A DNA stretch of 64,000 nt from Aliiroseovarius lamellibrachiae (GCF_018599245.1 NZ_JAHEVJ010000004.1:186001-250000), one strand, 5' to 3'. Shown: positions 49,244-59,804, counted from the first letter of the stretch. Program-made: numbers and translations. The notes: generated by a model not told the origin, from the letters alone.

Positions 49244-50971
49244 ATGGACAAAAAGTCGCCTGACGCCTTCCGCACCATCAGCGAGGTGGCCGAGTGGCTT
49301 GGCGTGCCAACGCACGTCCTGCGCTTTTGGGAAAGTCGTTTCACCCAAGTGAAACCTGTAAAACGCGCCGGTGGGCGACGTTACTATCGTCCTGCGGATA
49401 TGGAGCTGTTGGGCGGCATCCGCAAATTGCTGCATGAAGATGGCGTGACCATTCGCGGCGTTCAAAAACTGCTGCGTGAAAATGGTGTGAAACATGTCGC
49501 CGCGATGTCACCGGCCATCGATTCGGATGAATTGCGCGATGGGGGATCCTCAAACGTCGTGTCGCTGGCCACTCTGCGCGACGACGCCCAGGAGGGTGTG
49601 ACGGCGCCCTCCGACAGTGTTGTACCCGCGGCGGCCCCAACGCCCCCGACAACAGAAGACACGCAAGACGCGCCCCCTGCCCCTGTTTCTGCCCCCGTTG
49701 ACGCCAGCCAAACTGGATCTGCGGACCCTGTGGCGAACGTAGAACAAATCGAGGCCGAGATCCCAACGCAGGCGCCACCGCTGGAGGATCCGTCATATGA
49801 GGTCGAACCAGAAACCGCCCTCTCATCGGATGTTGACGTGTCAGATACGTCAGACGACACCACGACCCCGCGCGATACAGCCCCTGACGTCGCCGACAAA
49901 CTCGCCGAAACTGTTGCGCCGATTGATCCGCTAGAGCCGATTCCCCATGATGGCCCCACCATCGCCGAAACCTTGGCTGCGCATCACACCATGGACGACC
50001 CTCCCGTGCTTGCGACAGATGACTTGCCCGCAACTGACGAACTGCCAACCGTCACCCCGGATGATGTATTGGTCTCAGCGGAGCATGACACCGCGGCCGG
50101 CGAAGCCACACCTATGGATTTATTTGCCTTTGCCGACACGGTGTCGTCCGAAGATCCTGCACCAACGGCCCCTGTGTCTGACGAAATCGAAACTGTTGAT
50201 CTGACAGAGGACACACAAAGCGCGGCCTCGGGCCGTGATGAAACCGCGCCTGATGCTGATACAGATACCGATGATGCCGATGCCGATGCCGACGCCGATG
50301 CCGATGCCGATGCCGATGCCGATGCCGATGCCGATGAAACACGCGGGGCGGCGGTACAAGATGCAATAGAAGAGCTCCCCCCTATCGCAGCAACCACCGA
50401 AACACCCGAAATGCCGGCACAAGCCGTCAGCTTACCCCCCTCTATGGACAGCGCGCCCAAAGCCGCCACATTGGTCGAGCCTGCCTCGACGCTGCCAGAA
50501 ATGGCAATCTCTGCCACGGATGGGGACACCGCCAAAGGTGACCTGCCCGAAGTGGGTAACATGCCCGAAGATGTCGTTGCGCCAGAAAGCCAGATGGACG
50601 CCCCGACACCAGAATTCGTCGAAAAGACTGCGGCCGCAGGAGCGCCAGATGCCCTGCCAGAGATGCCAGAGGTCGCGGATAAAACCGCTGCTGATCTGCC
50701 GCAACCCGAGGCGTCAATACCGCCCGTACCAGAGATGGCCGCCAGCGTGACCGAAGAATTGCCGTCGACTGTGACACCGGATATGCCAGATATCTCGCAT
50801 ATCCCGGCTGATCCGACTCCGGGGCAAACTGTAGAGCAACCTGACAGCGCAACACTCTCCATTCGCAGGGCCCGTGCAAACGGAACCGACGCACATCTGC
50901 CCGTTCTTCAGGCCTTGGCGGACCGTCTGGATGCTCTCGCCGTTCAGATGAACCGCTCTGGCAGGTCGTAA
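49244..50971 (+). CDS. MerR-family regulator with long acidic, disordered tail
   Basis: 575 residues. The MerR-like HTH is at residues 10-80 ([72 protein letters not shown]). The remaining ~490 residues are rich in Asp, Pro, Ala, Thr and Glu and look disordered, including ten Asp-Ala repeats at residues 344-363. A short conserved end ([18 protein letters not shown]) resembles a helix. Usual MerR proteins are 120-300 residues. It follows ihfA in many Rhodobacterales; the target is unknown. Confidence 0.85.
   Translation: MDKKSPDAFRTISEVAEWLGVPTHVLRFWESRFTQVKPVKRAGGRRYYRPADMELLGGIRKLLHEDGVTIRGVQKLLRENGVKHVAAMSPAIDSDELRDGGSSNVVSLATLRDDAQEGVTAPSDSVVPAAAPTPPTTEDTQDAPPAPVSAPVDASQTGSADPVANVEQIEAEIPTQAPPLEDPSYEVEPETALSSDVDVSDTSDDTTTPRDTAPDVADKLAETVAPIDPLEPIPHDGPTIAETLAAHHTMDDPPVLATDDLPATDELPTVTPDDVLVSAEHDTAAGEATPMDLFAFADTVSSEDPAPTAPVSDEIETVDLTEDTQSAASGRDETAPDADTDTDDADADADADADADADADADADETRGAAVQDAIEELPPIAATTETPEMPAQAVSLPPSMDSAPKAATLVEPASTLPEMAISATDGDTAKGDLPEVGNMPEDVVAPESQMDAPTPEFVEKTAAAGAPDALPEMPEVADKTAADLPQPEASIPPVPEMAASVTEELPSTVTPDMPDISHIPADPTPGQTVEQPDSATLSIRRARANGTDAHLPVLQALADRLDALAVQMNRSGRS
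50273..50332 (+). repeat. Hexanucleotide GATGCC repeat in the MerR gene
   Basis: Ten tandem units of GATGCC (the fourth reads GACGCC) encode (Asp-Ala)10. Such a repeat can gain or lose units by slippage without breaking the frame, since each unit is six bases. It is a microsatellite, not a CRISPR array. Confidence 0.95.
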
Positions 50972-51055
50972 GGGAAAAGAAGTGCGCATTAGGGAAGAAT
51001 TCGTGCGGTTTCCGGCTTGCCCTACTCGTGAAAATCACTATGTAAGGGCCTCAGT

Positions 51056-51132
51056 CGGGCTATGGCGCAGTCTGGTAGCGCGTCCGTCTGGGGGACGGAA
51101 GGTCGCAGGTTCGAGTCCTGCTAGCCCGACCA
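51056..51132 (+). tRNA. tRNA-Pro(GGG)
   Basis: 77 bases with encoded CCA. Acceptor CGGGCTA/TAGCCCG, D stem GCGC/GCGC, anticodon stem TCCGT/ACGGA with loop CTGGGGG giving anticodon GGG, and T stem GCAGG/CCTGC. A terminator lies at 51219-51247. Confidence 0.97.
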
Positions 51133-51218
51133 ACATCACCGCAGCAACTGCGGTTCAAATCATGGGCCCCCAGCTTGATTTGACAGACCCCACCGGGGTA
51201 GGACAAACACAGAAAACA

Positions 51219-51247
51219 GCCCGCCCCTTATTGGGGTGGGCGTTTTT
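51219..51247 (+). terminator. Intrinsic terminator after tRNA-Pro
   Basis: GCCCGCCCC (51219-51227) and GGGGTGGGC (51233-51241) pair with one G-T wobble, followed by GTTTTT. It lies 86 bases past the tRNA and 37 bases before the dcd ATG. Confidence 0.85.
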
Positions 51248-51283
51248 GTATATGGGCCCCAATGCCCCACAGGGAGAACCGCA

Positions 51284-52384
51284 ATGACATCAGATGTACA
51301 AGCATGTGTATCGGCAGGTGTATTGGCCGATAGTCAAATTCGGCAGATGATCACCGACGGCCTTATTGCGGCCTCCTCTCCGATCCTCAACAATCAAATT
51401 CAACCCGCCAGTCTGGATTTGCGCTTGGGCGAGCATGCCTATCGGGTGCGCGCCTCATTCCTTCCCGGACGTGGTCGTACTGTCACCGAACGTCTTGCTG
51501 ACCTGACCATGCATGAGTTCCCGTTGACCGGCGGCGCGGTGTTGGAAAAAGGCTGTGTCTATGTGGTTCCCCTGATGGAACATCTGACGTTGCCAAGCGG
51601 CACCTCGGGGGCGGCCAGCGCAAAATCCTCCATCGGGCGGCTGGACCTCATGACCCGTGTGATAACCGATCAGGGGGTGGAATTCGACCGTGTTCCAGAT
51701 GGCTACAATGGACCACTATTTGCAGAGATTTGCCCGCAGAGCTTTTCGGTCGTGGCCCAACCCGGACAGATGCTGACACAAATCATTTTCCGGCACGGCC
51801 GCACATTTCTCGACGATGAAGAGCTGCGCGAAGTGCATGCCAAAACGCCGATCGTCTCGGGCACTCCGGTCATCTCTGATGGGTTGGGGTTTTCGGTTGA
51901 TCTGAAACCAACCACCGGTGATTTGGTGGGCTACCGCGCCAAACGCCATTCCGGCGTGGTCGACCTGTCAAAGCTGGCACATTACGATCCGGCTGAGTAT
52001 TGGGAAGAGGTGCGCACCACCGAAGGGCGCATTATCCTTGATCCCGGTGCATTCTATATTCTGGTCAGCCGCGAAGCGATTTCCATCCCACCCAATTGCG
52101 CCGCTGAAATGGCCCCTTATCTGGCCATGGTCGGGGAATTTCGCGTGCATTATGCAGGCTTTTTCGACCCCGGCTTTGGTTATGATGCAGCAGGTGGTTC
52201 GGGGTCACGCGGTGTTTTGGAGGTGCGCTGTCACGAGGCGCCCTTTGTGTTGGAACACGGACAGATTGTCGGGCGGTTGGTATATGAGCGTATGTCACAA
52301 ACCCCGCAGGCGCTGTACGGGGTAGACATTGCGTCAAACTACCAGGGGCAAGGCTTGAAGCTGTCCAAACACTTTAAATCCTAG
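51284..52384 (+). CDS. dcd: dCTP deaminase, long alphaproteobacterial form
   Basis: 366 residues. ILADSQIRQMI-like VLADSQIRQMITDGLIAASSPILNNQIQPASLDLRLG and SAKSSIGRLDLMTRVITDQGVEFDRVPDGYNGPLFAEICPQSFSVVAQPGQMLTQIIFRHG match the dCTP deaminase family. A second, similar half follows, so the protein is nearly twice the usual ~190 residues. It converts dCTP to dUTP to supply thymidylate. The ATG at 51284 follows AGGGAGAA and the terminator. Confidence 0.9.
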   Translation: MTSDVQACVSAGVLADSQIRQMITDGLIAASSPILNNQIQPASLDLRLGEHAYRVRASFLPGRGRTVTERLADLTMHEFPLTGGAVLEKGCVYVVPLMEHLTLPSGTSGAASAKSSIGRLDLMTRVITDQGVEFDRVPDGYNGPLFAEICPQSFSVVAQPGQMLTQIIFRHGRTFLDDEELREVHAKTPIVSGTPVISDGLGFSVDLKPTTGDLVGYRAKRHSGVVDLSKLAHYDPAEYWEEVRTTEGRIILDPGAFYILVSREAISIPPNCAAEMAPYLAMVGEFRVHYAGFFDPGFGYDAAGGSGSRGVLEVRCHEAPFVLEHGQIVGRLVYERMSQTPQALYGVDIASNYQGQGLKLSKHFKS

Positions 52385-52411
52385 CGGCCTGTCGCCCGCA
52401 AAATCCGTTGT

Positions 52412-52636
52412 TCAAAACAGCTTTCGCGTGATCCTGGCGCCTTTTCGGGCTTTCTTCGCCAGCGCTTTGGCTTGGGATGCGCGCGCGCGCTCCTCGGGTG
52501 TCATCGCTTGAGTGGAGCTGCCGCCCCCACTCCGGCCACGTTTTGCCGCCAAATCAATTCCTGCATCCACACCGCGGTTGATCAGTTTTCCAACGACCCG
52601 CCGTATAATCATATTCACGATTCTGTTCACGTTCAT
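52412..52636 (-). CDS. Small basic hypothetical protein
   Basis: 74 residues. NVNRIVNMIIRRVVGKLINRGVDAGIDLAAKRGRSGGGSSTQAMTPEERARASQAKALAKKARKGARITRKLF has a hydrophobic start and a strongly basic end. Similar small proteins follow dcd or precede scpB in related genomes. The start at 52636 has a GTGAGAG ribosome-like site. Function unknown. Confidence 0.55.
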   Translation of the reverse strand: MNVNRIVNMIIRRVVGKLINRGVDAGIDLAAKRGRSGGGSSTQAMTPEERARASQAKALAKKARKGARITRKLF

Positions 52637-52716
52637 GTCTGCTCTCACTTTGTTACTTCCGCGCAGGATAGCAGAGAATTAGGGCGAATTCACGACCCCT
52701 TTACGCCCTCGGAGCC

Positions 52717-53373
52717 TCAATCCTCAAACAGTTCAGACTGGCCCGTGGTGGCCTCATCCTCTTCTTCGCTATCAGGTCCGGGCATCATACCGGGCGGCGG
52801 GCGGCTTTCCAACAGACCGGCGGCGCGCAACTCTTTCAACCCCGGAAGATCGCGTGCGCTTTCCAACCCGAAGTGATCGAGAAAATGAGGTGTAACCACA
52901 AAGGTAACAGGTCGACCGGGGGTCATTCGCCGACGACCAAACCGGATCCATTCCATTTCGATCAGCTGGTCAACCGTACCGCGTGAAACGGACACACCGC
53001 GAATCTCTTCAATCTCGGCCCGAGTAACCGGCTGGTGATAGGCGATGATCGCCAAAGTTTCGATCGCAGCGCGGCTTAATTTCCGTGTCTCGACAATTTC
53101 TTTTTGCATCAAATGACCCAGATCCGGCGCAGTACGGATCGCCCATGCATCGCCAACACGCACCACCCGCACACCGCGGCCCTCGTATCGCTTGACCAGA
53201 TAGGCCAGCGCCTCGGCGGCATCCGCACCATGTGGCATCCGCACCTCAAGTTCGGCAACACTCACCGGTTCTTCGGACGCAAATAATATTGCCTCAACCA
53301 TGCGCTCTTGCTCACCCATTGGCGGGGCATCAAACAGGCTTTCTTCTTGGTTTTCTGTCACTTGATCACTCAT
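52717..53373 (-). CDS. scpB: Chromosome segregation protein ScpB
   Basis: 218 residues. MVEAILFASEEPVSVAELEVRMPHGADAAEALAYLVKRYEGRGVRVVRVGDAWAIRTAPDLGHLMQKEIVETRKLSRAAIETLAIIAYHQPVTRAEIEEIRGVSVSRGTVDQLIEMEWIRFGRR is standard ScpB with two winged helices. It binds ScpA and the SMC condensin. Overlap with scpA is 4 bases. Confidence 0.96.
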   Translation of the reverse strand: MSDQVTENQEESLFDAPPMGEQERMVEAILFASEEPVSVAELEVRMPHGADAAEALAYLVKRYEGRGVRVVRVGDAWAIRTAPDLGHLMQKEIVETRKLSRAAIETLAIIAYHQPVTRAEIEEIRGVSVSRGTVDQLIEMEWIRFGRRRMTPGRPVTFVVTPHFLDHFGLESARDLPGLKELRAAGLLESRPPPGMMPGPDSEEEDEATTGQSELFED

Positions 53374-54158
53374 ACTGATTTCCTGCGGATCTCAATCGGG
53401 GCAAAGGTATCCTCTTGCCTAAGGTCGATGATACCCCGTTTTGCAAGCTCAAGCGTGGCTGCAAAATTGGCCGCCGTGGCCGAGCGCCGCCGCTTGCCAT
53501 CCAGCACCCAGCCTTCGGGCAAATAATTTGATAAATCGGTCCAGTCGCCCGCGTAGCCAACCAGATCGCGCATCCGTTCCAATGCCTGCTCCATCGTCAT
53601 CAGACTGTCGCGATCCATAACGAACGGGCGAAACTCGTCCTTGGTGCGAATGCGCGCATACCCTTGCATAAGATCCAGCAGCGTGGCGGTATAGGTGACC
53701 CTGCGCACCCGCATCACATCCTCGGGGATGCCGCGCGCAAAGAAGTCCCGCCCAAGCTGATCGCGCGCCATCAACTTGGCTGCGACATCGCGCATCCCCT
53801 GCAAGCGCTCCAGTTGGAACGCCAGATGCGCCGCCAAATCTTCACCAGACGGTCCCTCTTCTGTTGGATCCGGAGGCAAAAGAAGGCGCGATTTAAGAAA
53901 GGCCAGCCACGCCGCCATCACCAAATAATCCGCCGCCAATTCAATGCGAAGGTGCCGCGCCTTTTCAACAAAGCCAAGGTATTGCTCGGACAATTCAAGA
54001 ATAGAAATCTGGCGAAGATCCACCTTTTGTGTCCGCGACAACGTCAGCAAAAGGTCAAGTGGCCCCTCAAAGCCCTCGACATCAACAATCAGCGCCTCAG
54101 CCGCCAAGCGTTCTGAGACCGACATTACATCTTCTGAAAAAGCGTCCTGCTCTGCCAT
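53370..54158 (-). CDS. scpA: Chromosome segregation protein ScpA
   Basis: 262 residues. FEGPLDLLLTLSRTQKVDLRQISILELSEQYLGFVEKARHLRIELAADYLVMAAWLAFLKSRLLLP is diagnostic of the kleisin ScpA, which bridges SMC heads. It lies directly before scpB and after nagZ. Confidence 0.96.
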   Translation of the reverse strand: MAEQDAFSEDVMSVSERLAAEALIVDVEGFEGPLDLLLTLSRTQKVDLRQISILELSEQYLGFVEKARHLRIELAADYLVMAAWLAFLKSRLLLPPDPTEEGPSGEDLAAHLAFQLERLQGMRDVAAKLMARDQLGRDFFARGIPEDVMRVRRVTYTATLLDLMQGYARIRTKDEFRPFVMDRDSLMTMEQALERMRDLVGYAGDWTDLSNYLPEGWVLDGKRRRSATAANFAATLELAKRGIIDLRQEDTFAPIEIRRKSV

Positions 54159-54167
54159 TCGCCCCGT

Positions 54168-55181
54168 TCAGTTCTCTGTTGCCTGACCAGTCATCAAGCT
54201 TTGAAATTCAGCCTCAAGCGCTGAAATGTCAACAGAAACGGGGGATTTACGCCAAGAGAGCGCGTTTTCGGCACGGAAAGCGGCAATTTCGCTCAATGTC
54301 CCAGTCGCGTCGGCAATCTCGGCCATTTCGTCCAGATGCCCATTACAGTGCAGGACCATGTCGCACCCCGCATCCAACGATCGGCGTGCGCGCAAAGAAA
54401 GCGGACCATCAAGCGCCTGCATCGACAGATCATCCGTCATCAATAGCCCACCAAAGCCAATTTCTTCGCGGATCAGATCCATCATTATGACCGATTGCGT
54501 CGCTGGATGGTCTGGATCGATATCTTCAAAAACGATATGGGCAGACATTCCGATTGGCAGGCTGGACAGACCTTCGAAGGCAAGGAAATCGGTGTTGTGA
54601 AGGATCTTGGCGCGTGTATTTACACGGGGCAATTCCTTGTGGCTATCAAGCGTCGCGCGCCCATGACCGGGGAAATGCTTCACAACGGGCAACACACCAC
54701 CGTCAAGCAGACCCTGCGCCACAGAAAGCGCCCGATCGACCACATGAACAACATCTTCACCAAGACAGCGGTTGCGCAAGATCGGGTGCGTATCCGCAAA
54801 CGCCAAATCCGCGACCGGCGCGCAATTGCCATCAATCCCCACTGACATCAATTCATCCGCAATCAAACGGTAGCGGATATACATCGCGCGCGACGCATCC
54901 CGTTTGTTGAGCTGCGCCTGCTCCAGCGCGGGCAACCAAACGCGCCAATGTGGCGCAGCCATACGTGCGACCCGCCCACCTTCTTGGTCAATGAAAATCG
55001 GAACATTTCGACCGACGGATCCGCGCAACTCAGCGGTTAACGCCCGCAATTGCTCGGGCGTTTCGACATTGCGGGCAAACAGAATAAAGCCCCAAGGCTG
55101 GGACCGTTCAAAAAAATCACGTTCGGCACGAGACAGTTTTGTGCCTTCGCAGCCAAAAATATAGGCGCCCGGATCAGACAT
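54168..55181 (-). CDS. nagZ: Beta-N-acetylhexosaminidase NagZ
   Basis: 337 residues. GH3 motifs include FIDQEGGRVARM, NCAPVADLAFADTHPILRNRCLGEDVVHVVDRALSVAQGLLDGGVLPVVKHFPGHGRATLDSHKELP and the nucleophile segment LLMTDDLSM. It cleaves GlcNAc from anhydromuropeptides in cell-wall recycling. GAGGAG precedes the ATG at 55181. Confidence 0.95.
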   Translation of the reverse strand: MSDPGAYIFGCEGTKLSRAERDFFERSQPWGFILFARNVETPEQLRALTAELRGSVGRNVPIFIDQEGGRVARMAAPHWRVWLPALEQAQLNKRDASRAMYIRYRLIADELMSVGIDGNCAPVADLAFADTHPILRNRCLGEDVVHVVDRALSVAQGLLDGGVLPVVKHFPGHGRATLDSHKELPRVNTRAKILHNTDFLAFEGLSSLPIGMSAHIVFEDIDPDHPATQSVIMMDLIREEIGFGGLLMTDDLSMQALDGPLSLRARRSLDAGCDMVLHCNGHLDEMAEIADATGTLSEIAAFRAENALSWRKSPVSVDISALEAEFQSLMTGQATEN

Positions 55182-55217
55182 GGCACACTCCTCAACGAAT
55201 ACAGATCGCAAGACCCG

Positions 55218-56537
55218 TTAACGGGTCACCACAGGAATGCAGGCGGCTTTGCCCGCCATCAAAGCTGAACAGAAACGGCGCGCATCGGCAAGATCTTTGA
55301 ATCCCATTGCTCGCAACCGATAGAACGTCTTACCACCTGATTTTGCTTTTTGGATCACGCGGGTTTTGCCAGGAATGTAATCTTCAAACCGGTCCGACAG
55401 TTTGCTCCATTCCGCGCGTGCCACATCTTCGCTGTCAAATGCGCCAAGCTGCACCAAACGGGTGCCCGCCGCAATCGCATCCGGTGTGATCTCTGCTGTT
55501 GTTGCTGCCGTAGGGCTGGACAATGCCACAGGCAAAGGCGCCACGGTTGGCAAGCTTGCGGGCCGTATCAGTGGGCGTGGCGACTGACGCACGCCGGGCA
55601 CAGACGCCGCAATCACTTTCGGCCTTGTGATCAGCGGGGCGACCGAGGGGCTTGGCGCTGAAACGCGCGTGACCTCTTCGCCAACCTCAGAGAGCGGCTG
55701 CGTATTTTTGCTAATCTGTTCGGCAATCGCCAAAGCCGCGGCCACCGGATCCACGGGAAGCGTGGCGATATCAACCGCCGTATCAGAGCCAGACGGCAAA
55801 ATGCGTTTCGCTGCCACTTCAATAGGTTCCAACGCTTTTTCCGTTGCGGACTGGGCCACCACAGCAGAGGGGTTTGCGGGTAAATCGTCGTCGGCCAACA
55901 GATCCGGCGCAGGGGCTAACGCGACCCGATCAGACGGCGCGCTGGCCTCGCCTGACGCCTGAACCGCGTTGACGGCAAGCCCTTGATGGGCCGCAGCTTG
56001 TCCGCCCGGATCAACAGGTTGAACCCGCATCGGCCCCTCAAGCGCACGCACCACAGGGATGCCAGAGACATCACGCACCGCAAGCTGGTATCCCCAGACC
56101 GCCAAACCGGCGACCAAGGCAAGGGAAACAGCGGCACCAGCATAGTTGGCAATTGCCGAAAAACGCGTTGGGGTTCCGCCATTTGCGGGCGGCATATGTC
56201 CATGCATCGGTGCATAGCCGTTTTCGGCATATCCGCCGTGATCGGGCGCCGGGCCCGGATAGGGCGCCGTAAAATGTGCCTGAGGTTGTGAAGGATATCC
56301 CGCAGGATCGGGATGTGGATAACCATGCGCCTGTGACGGCAAATGCCCGCCCTGCCCATAGGCCTGTCCCTGCATTTGATTGACACCGTGATACCCATGC
56401 GCGCCATAGCCCACAGCATGAGCGGGGTGTGACTGCTTTGCCCCATACCCCGGTTGCTCTGCACCAAATTGCGCGCCATTACCCATGTGTTCTGGGTGCA
56501 TAGGGGTACGTGTATTGCCCCAATCGTTTTCTGCCAT
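55218..56537 (-). CDS. SPOR-domain protein with a Gly/Pro/His-rich N-terminus
   Basis: 439 residues. The first ~120 residues are low-complexity (Gly, His, Pro, Tyr). One membrane segment (residues ~132-152, YAGAAVSLALVAGLAVWGYQLAV) follows, then a Pro/Ala-rich periplasmic linker and a C-terminal SPOR domain (VQLGAFDSEDVARAEWSKLSDRFEDYIPGKTRVIQKAKSGGKTFYRLRAMGFKDLADARRFCSALM). SPOR domains bind denuded glycan at the division site. The cytoplasmic N-terminal tail is unusual in composition. A hairpin (56558-56576) sits 20 bases before the ATG. Confidence 0.8.
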   Translation of the reverse strand: MAENDWGNTRTPMHPEHMGNGAQFGAEQPGYGAKQSHPAHAVGYGAHGYHGVNQMQGQAYGQGGHLPSQAHGYPHPDPAGYPSQPQAHFTAPYPGPAPDHGGYAENGYAPMHGHMPPANGGTPTRFSAIANYAGAAVSLALVAGLAVWGYQLAVRDVSGIPVVRALEGPMRVQPVDPGGQAAAHQGLAVNAVQASGEASAPSDRVALAPAPDLLADDDLPANPSAVVAQSATEKALEPIEVAAKRILPSGSDTAVDIATLPVDPVAAALAIAEQISKNTQPLSEVGEEVTRVSAPSPSVAPLITRPKVIAASVPGVRQSPRPLIRPASLPTVAPLPVALSSPTAATTAEITPDAIAAGTRLVQLGAFDSEDVARAEWSKLSDRFEDYIPGKTRVIQKAKSGGKTFYRLRAMGFKDLADARRFCSALMAGKAACIPVVTR

Positions 56538-56647
56538 TCCTGCCTCACACCCGGTTGGGACACGTTTTGCGTGTCCTCTCCGGTCTCTGCTCGTTGCCTC
56601 GGTGAACGCCCTTAGGGCGCCCTATCCGGACCGAGCTGAGCTTGTGA

Positions 56648-58369
56648 TCAGCGCATTTCCTCGGCCGGAGTTACCCCCAAAATACCAAGACCCGAGGAAA
56701 TAACAACCGCCACGGCACGCGGCAAAGCGATTTTCGCGGCAGATGATGCGTTATTGCCATCCTGCACAAACCGAAGCTCGGGTTTTTCGTTTCCGCGGTT
56801 GTACAAAGACTGAAATTCTGACGCGAGTTCATAGAGATAGAAGGCGACGCGGTGCGGTTCATGGGTGCGCGCAGCGATCTCAACCAAACGCGGCCATTCG
56901 GCCAGTTTCTTGGCCACGGCAAGCTCTGCCTCATCCTCGATCAGCGGCGTTCCGTCCAGCGGCACACCTTGTTCAGCGGCTTTACGCAACACCGACCGGA
57001 TCCGCGCATGGGCATATTGCACATACCAAACCGGGTTGTCGCGGCTGGCTTCTTTCACCTTGTCAAAGTCAAAATCAAGCGGCGCGTCGTTTTTACGGGT
57101 CAGCATCACAAAGCGGGTCACATCGGCCCCAACCTGATCCACCACATCGCGCAAGGTCACAAAGGTCCCTGCCCGTTTTGACATCTTAAACGGCTCGCCG
57201 TTCTTATAGAGTTTCACCAGTTGTGTCAGTTTGATGTCCAATGGAACCTTGCCGTCAGACAGGGCAGACACCGCGGCCTTCATCCGTTTGACATAGCCAC
57301 CATGATCGGCGCCAAAAATATCGATCAGCTGATCAAAGCCACGCTCTACCTTGTCATAATGATAGGCAATATCTGGCGCAAAATAGGTCCAGCCACCATC
57401 GGATTTCTTGACCGGGCGGTCCACATCATCCCCGTGTTCGGTGGATTTAAACAAGGTCTGCTCGCGCGGTTCCCAATCTTCGGGCGTCTTGCCCTTTGGC
57501 GGCTCAAGCACGCCTTCATAAATCAAGCCCTTGCCTTCAAGATGTCCAAGCGCCGCTTCAATCCGGCCGGTGCCGTAGAGCGATTTTTCCGAATAGAACA
57601 CATCCATCTTGATCCCAAGCTGGGCCAAATCCTCACGGATCAGATCCATCATCTGGGCGGTCGCAAATTCGCGGATCTCCGCAAGCCATTCGGCTTCGGG
57701 CTTGCCCACATAGGCGTCGCCGACCTTATCCTTAAGCGCTTGCCCGACCGGAACCAGATAATCCCCTGGATAGGTGCCATCCTCAAACGCGACCTCCTGC
57801 CCATGGGCTTCGAGATAACGCAAATAGACCGAGCGCGCCAATACATCGACCTGCGCGCCACCATCGTTGATGTAGTATTCACGGGTCACATCATACCCAG
57901 CATATTCCAAGAGACTTGCCAGCGCATCGCCAAACACCGCACCGCGCGTGTGTCCCACATGCAATGGTCCGGTTGGGTTTGCGGACACATATTCCACATT
58001 CACCTTTTGCCCGCCGCCCATTGCGGACCGTCCGAAGGTTGCGTTTGCCAGAACATCCTGTACCAGACCCGACCAGAGATCGCCCGCCAGTCGCAGGTTC
58101 AAAAAGCCGGGCCCCGCCACTTCGGCCACCTCGATGCGGGCATCCTCTGCCAATTTCACCGCAAGCGCATCTGCAATATCGCGCGGTTTCATCTTGGCTG
58201 GTTTTGCCAACACCATCGCAGCATTGGTTGCCATATCACCATGCGCGGCATCGCGCGGCGGCTCAACAGCCACATTCTCAAAACTCAAGCCCTCAGGCAG
58301 CGCGCCTTCGGTCACCATCGCCTCAAGGCTTTTGATCACAAGCACGCGAATTTCGGCAAACAAGTTCAT
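56648..58369 (-). CDS. argS: Arginyl-tRNA synthetase
   Basis: 573 residues. Class I motifs [32 protein letters not shown] (HVGH in place of HIGH) and later [25 protein letters not shown] (KMSKR) are present. It charges tRNA-Arg. C-terminal DALR domain ([21 protein letters not shown]) is complete. Ends divergent neighbours: dgt lies upstream on the same strand. Confidence 0.97.
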   Translation of the reverse strand: MNLFAEIRVLVIKSLEAMVTEGALPEGLSFENVAVEPPRDAAHGDMATNAAMVLAKPAKMKPRDIADALAVKLAEDARIEVAEVAGPGFLNLRLAGDLWSGLVQDVLANATFGRSAMGGGQKVNVEYVSANPTGPLHVGHTRGAVFGDALASLLEYAGYDVTREYYINDGGAQVDVLARSVYLRYLEAHGQEVAFEDGTYPGDYLVPVGQALKDKVGDAYVGKPEAEWLAEIREFATAQMMDLIREDLAQLGIKMDVFYSEKSLYGTGRIEAALGHLEGKGLIYEGVLEPPKGKTPEDWEPREQTLFKSTEHGDDVDRPVKKSDGGWTYFAPDIAYHYDKVERGFDQLIDIFGADHGGYVKRMKAAVSALSDGKVPLDIKLTQLVKLYKNGEPFKMSKRAGTFVTLRDVVDQVGADVTRFVMLTRKNDAPLDFDFDKVKEASRDNPVWYVQYAHARIRSVLRKAAEQGVPLDGTPLIEDEAELAVAKKLAEWPRLVEIAARTHEPHRVAFYLYELASEFQSLYNRGNEKPELRFVQDGNNASSAAKIALPRAVAVVISSGLGILGVTPAEEMR

Positions 58370-58519
58370 GTCACAGGTCCTTTATACGTCCCGCGCAGTC
58401 CTATCAGCCCGAGACCAAAGGTCAAGAGATCGGCCAAGCCGGCAGGGGCAGAACATCCTTTTTCTTACACGCAACCTTCGCCGTGGATGACCAAGGCGCA
58501 GACGCAAACCCCGGTTTCG

Positions 58520-59656
58520 TCAACCCAGCCCCAGCCTTGCGTGTTCCTGCAATGCAAAGCGATCGGTCATTCCGGCAATATAATCAGCCACATGGCGCGC
58601 AATTGCGGTTTCATTTGCCCCGCCGAGCTGGCCTTGCCAGTTTGACGGAAGATCCGATGGGTTGGCCAGCATATGCGCAAACAAATCCTCAAGCACCTTG
58701 GACACCCGTTCGCGCATTTCAACGACAGAGGGCGCGCGGTACATACGTTTAAATAAAAACTTGCGAATGAGTTTAATGTCGGACCAGAGACCATTGGAAA
58801 ACTGGATCACCGCATGATCAAGCGCGCGCACCTCTTCGACACTGGCCGGGTTATCCTGTTGGATTAACCGCTTAGATGTGACCAGCACATCCTCGACCAT
58901 CACGCCAAAGACCCGGCGCAAGGCTTCGTGTTGCCGTCGCCCAGCTTCCAAGCCCGGATATTTGACATCCACCTCGCGCACCATGTCACCGACGATCGGC
59001 AACACCGCAAGCTCGTCCAAGGTGAACAACCCCGCCCGCAGCCCGTCATGCAAATCATGATTGTTATAGGCGATATCATCCGCCAGCGCCGCCACCTGCG
59101 CCTCGGCTCCCGCATGGGTGCCCAGTTCAAGATCGTGATGCGCATTATATTCCGCCAAAGCATAGGGAAGCGCGCCGGTGACCGGGCCATTGTGCTTTGC
59201 AATCCCTTCGAGCGTTTCCCAGGTCAGGTTCAAGCCGTCCCATTCCGCGTAATGCTGCTCAAGCGAGGTCACGATCCGCAATGCTTGCGCGTTGTGATCA
59301 AAACCACCATGCGGCGCCATCAATTCGTCCAGACGGTCTTCCCCAGTGTGACCAAAGGGTGTGTGTCCCAGATCATGCGCCAAGGCGACCGCTTCGGTCA
59401 GATGCGAATTCAGCCCCAATGCCGCCGCAACAGTGCGCGCCACCTGGGCCACTTCGATGGAATGGGTCAACCGCGTGCGGAAGTAGTCGCCCTCATGTTC
59501 CACAAAGACTTGTGTCTTGTGCTTCAGGCGCCGAAAGGCCGAAGAATGGATTATTCTGTCGCGATCCCTTTGATAAGGCTCACGAAACGCGCTTTCCCCT
59601 TCGGGATACAGACGCCCGCGCGTCCGCTCTGGATGAGTTGCATAAGTGGCGAGCAT
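58520..59656 (-). CDS. dgt: dGTP triphosphohydrolase (dGTPase-like)
   Basis: 378 residues. The HD-domain metal ligands lie in RLTHSIEVAQVARTVAAALGLNSHLTEAVALAHDLGHTPFGHTGEDRLDELM. RDRDRIIHSSAFRRLKHKTQVFVEHEGDYFRTR is the conserved opening. It splits dNTPs to deoxynucleosides and tripolyphosphate. The ATG at 59656 (MLATYATHPERTRGRLYPEGES) is preferred to an upstream ATG at 59725. Confidence 0.93.
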   Translation of the reverse strand: MLATYATHPERTRGRLYPEGESAFREPYQRDRDRIIHSSAFRRLKHKTQVFVEHEGDYFRTRLTHSIEVAQVARTVAAALGLNSHLTEAVALAHDLGHTPFGHTGEDRLDELMAPHGGFDHNAQALRIVTSLEQHYAEWDGLNLTWETLEGIAKHNGPVTGALPYALAEYNAHHDLELGTHAGAEAQVAALADDIAYNNHDLHDGLRAGLFTLDELAVLPIVGDMVREVDVKYPGLEAGRRQHEALRRVFGVMVEDVLVTSKRLIQQDNPASVEEVRALDHAVIQFSNGLWSDIKLIRKFLFKRMYRAPSVVEMRERVSKVLEDLFAHMLANPSDLPSNWQGQLGGANETAIARHVADYIAGMTDRFALQEHARLGLG

Positions 59657-59804
59657 CTCGCGTGCTCCTTTTCTGCCGATCACTGCGTGGCCCGTGCGCT
59701 GTCCCAGCGAAGAAATCGGGCCCATTGCTCAGGGCATCTTGTCGTGCCCTGTTGTCCCACCTATATTCAATTAGCGCAGAACATGAAATGGAATTCCCTC
59801 CGAT

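Noticed and set aside
50273-50332. Tandem GATGCC units as a possible CRISPR array
   Set aside because: Units are contiguous with no spacers and lie in frame inside a coding gene, so it is a microsatellite.
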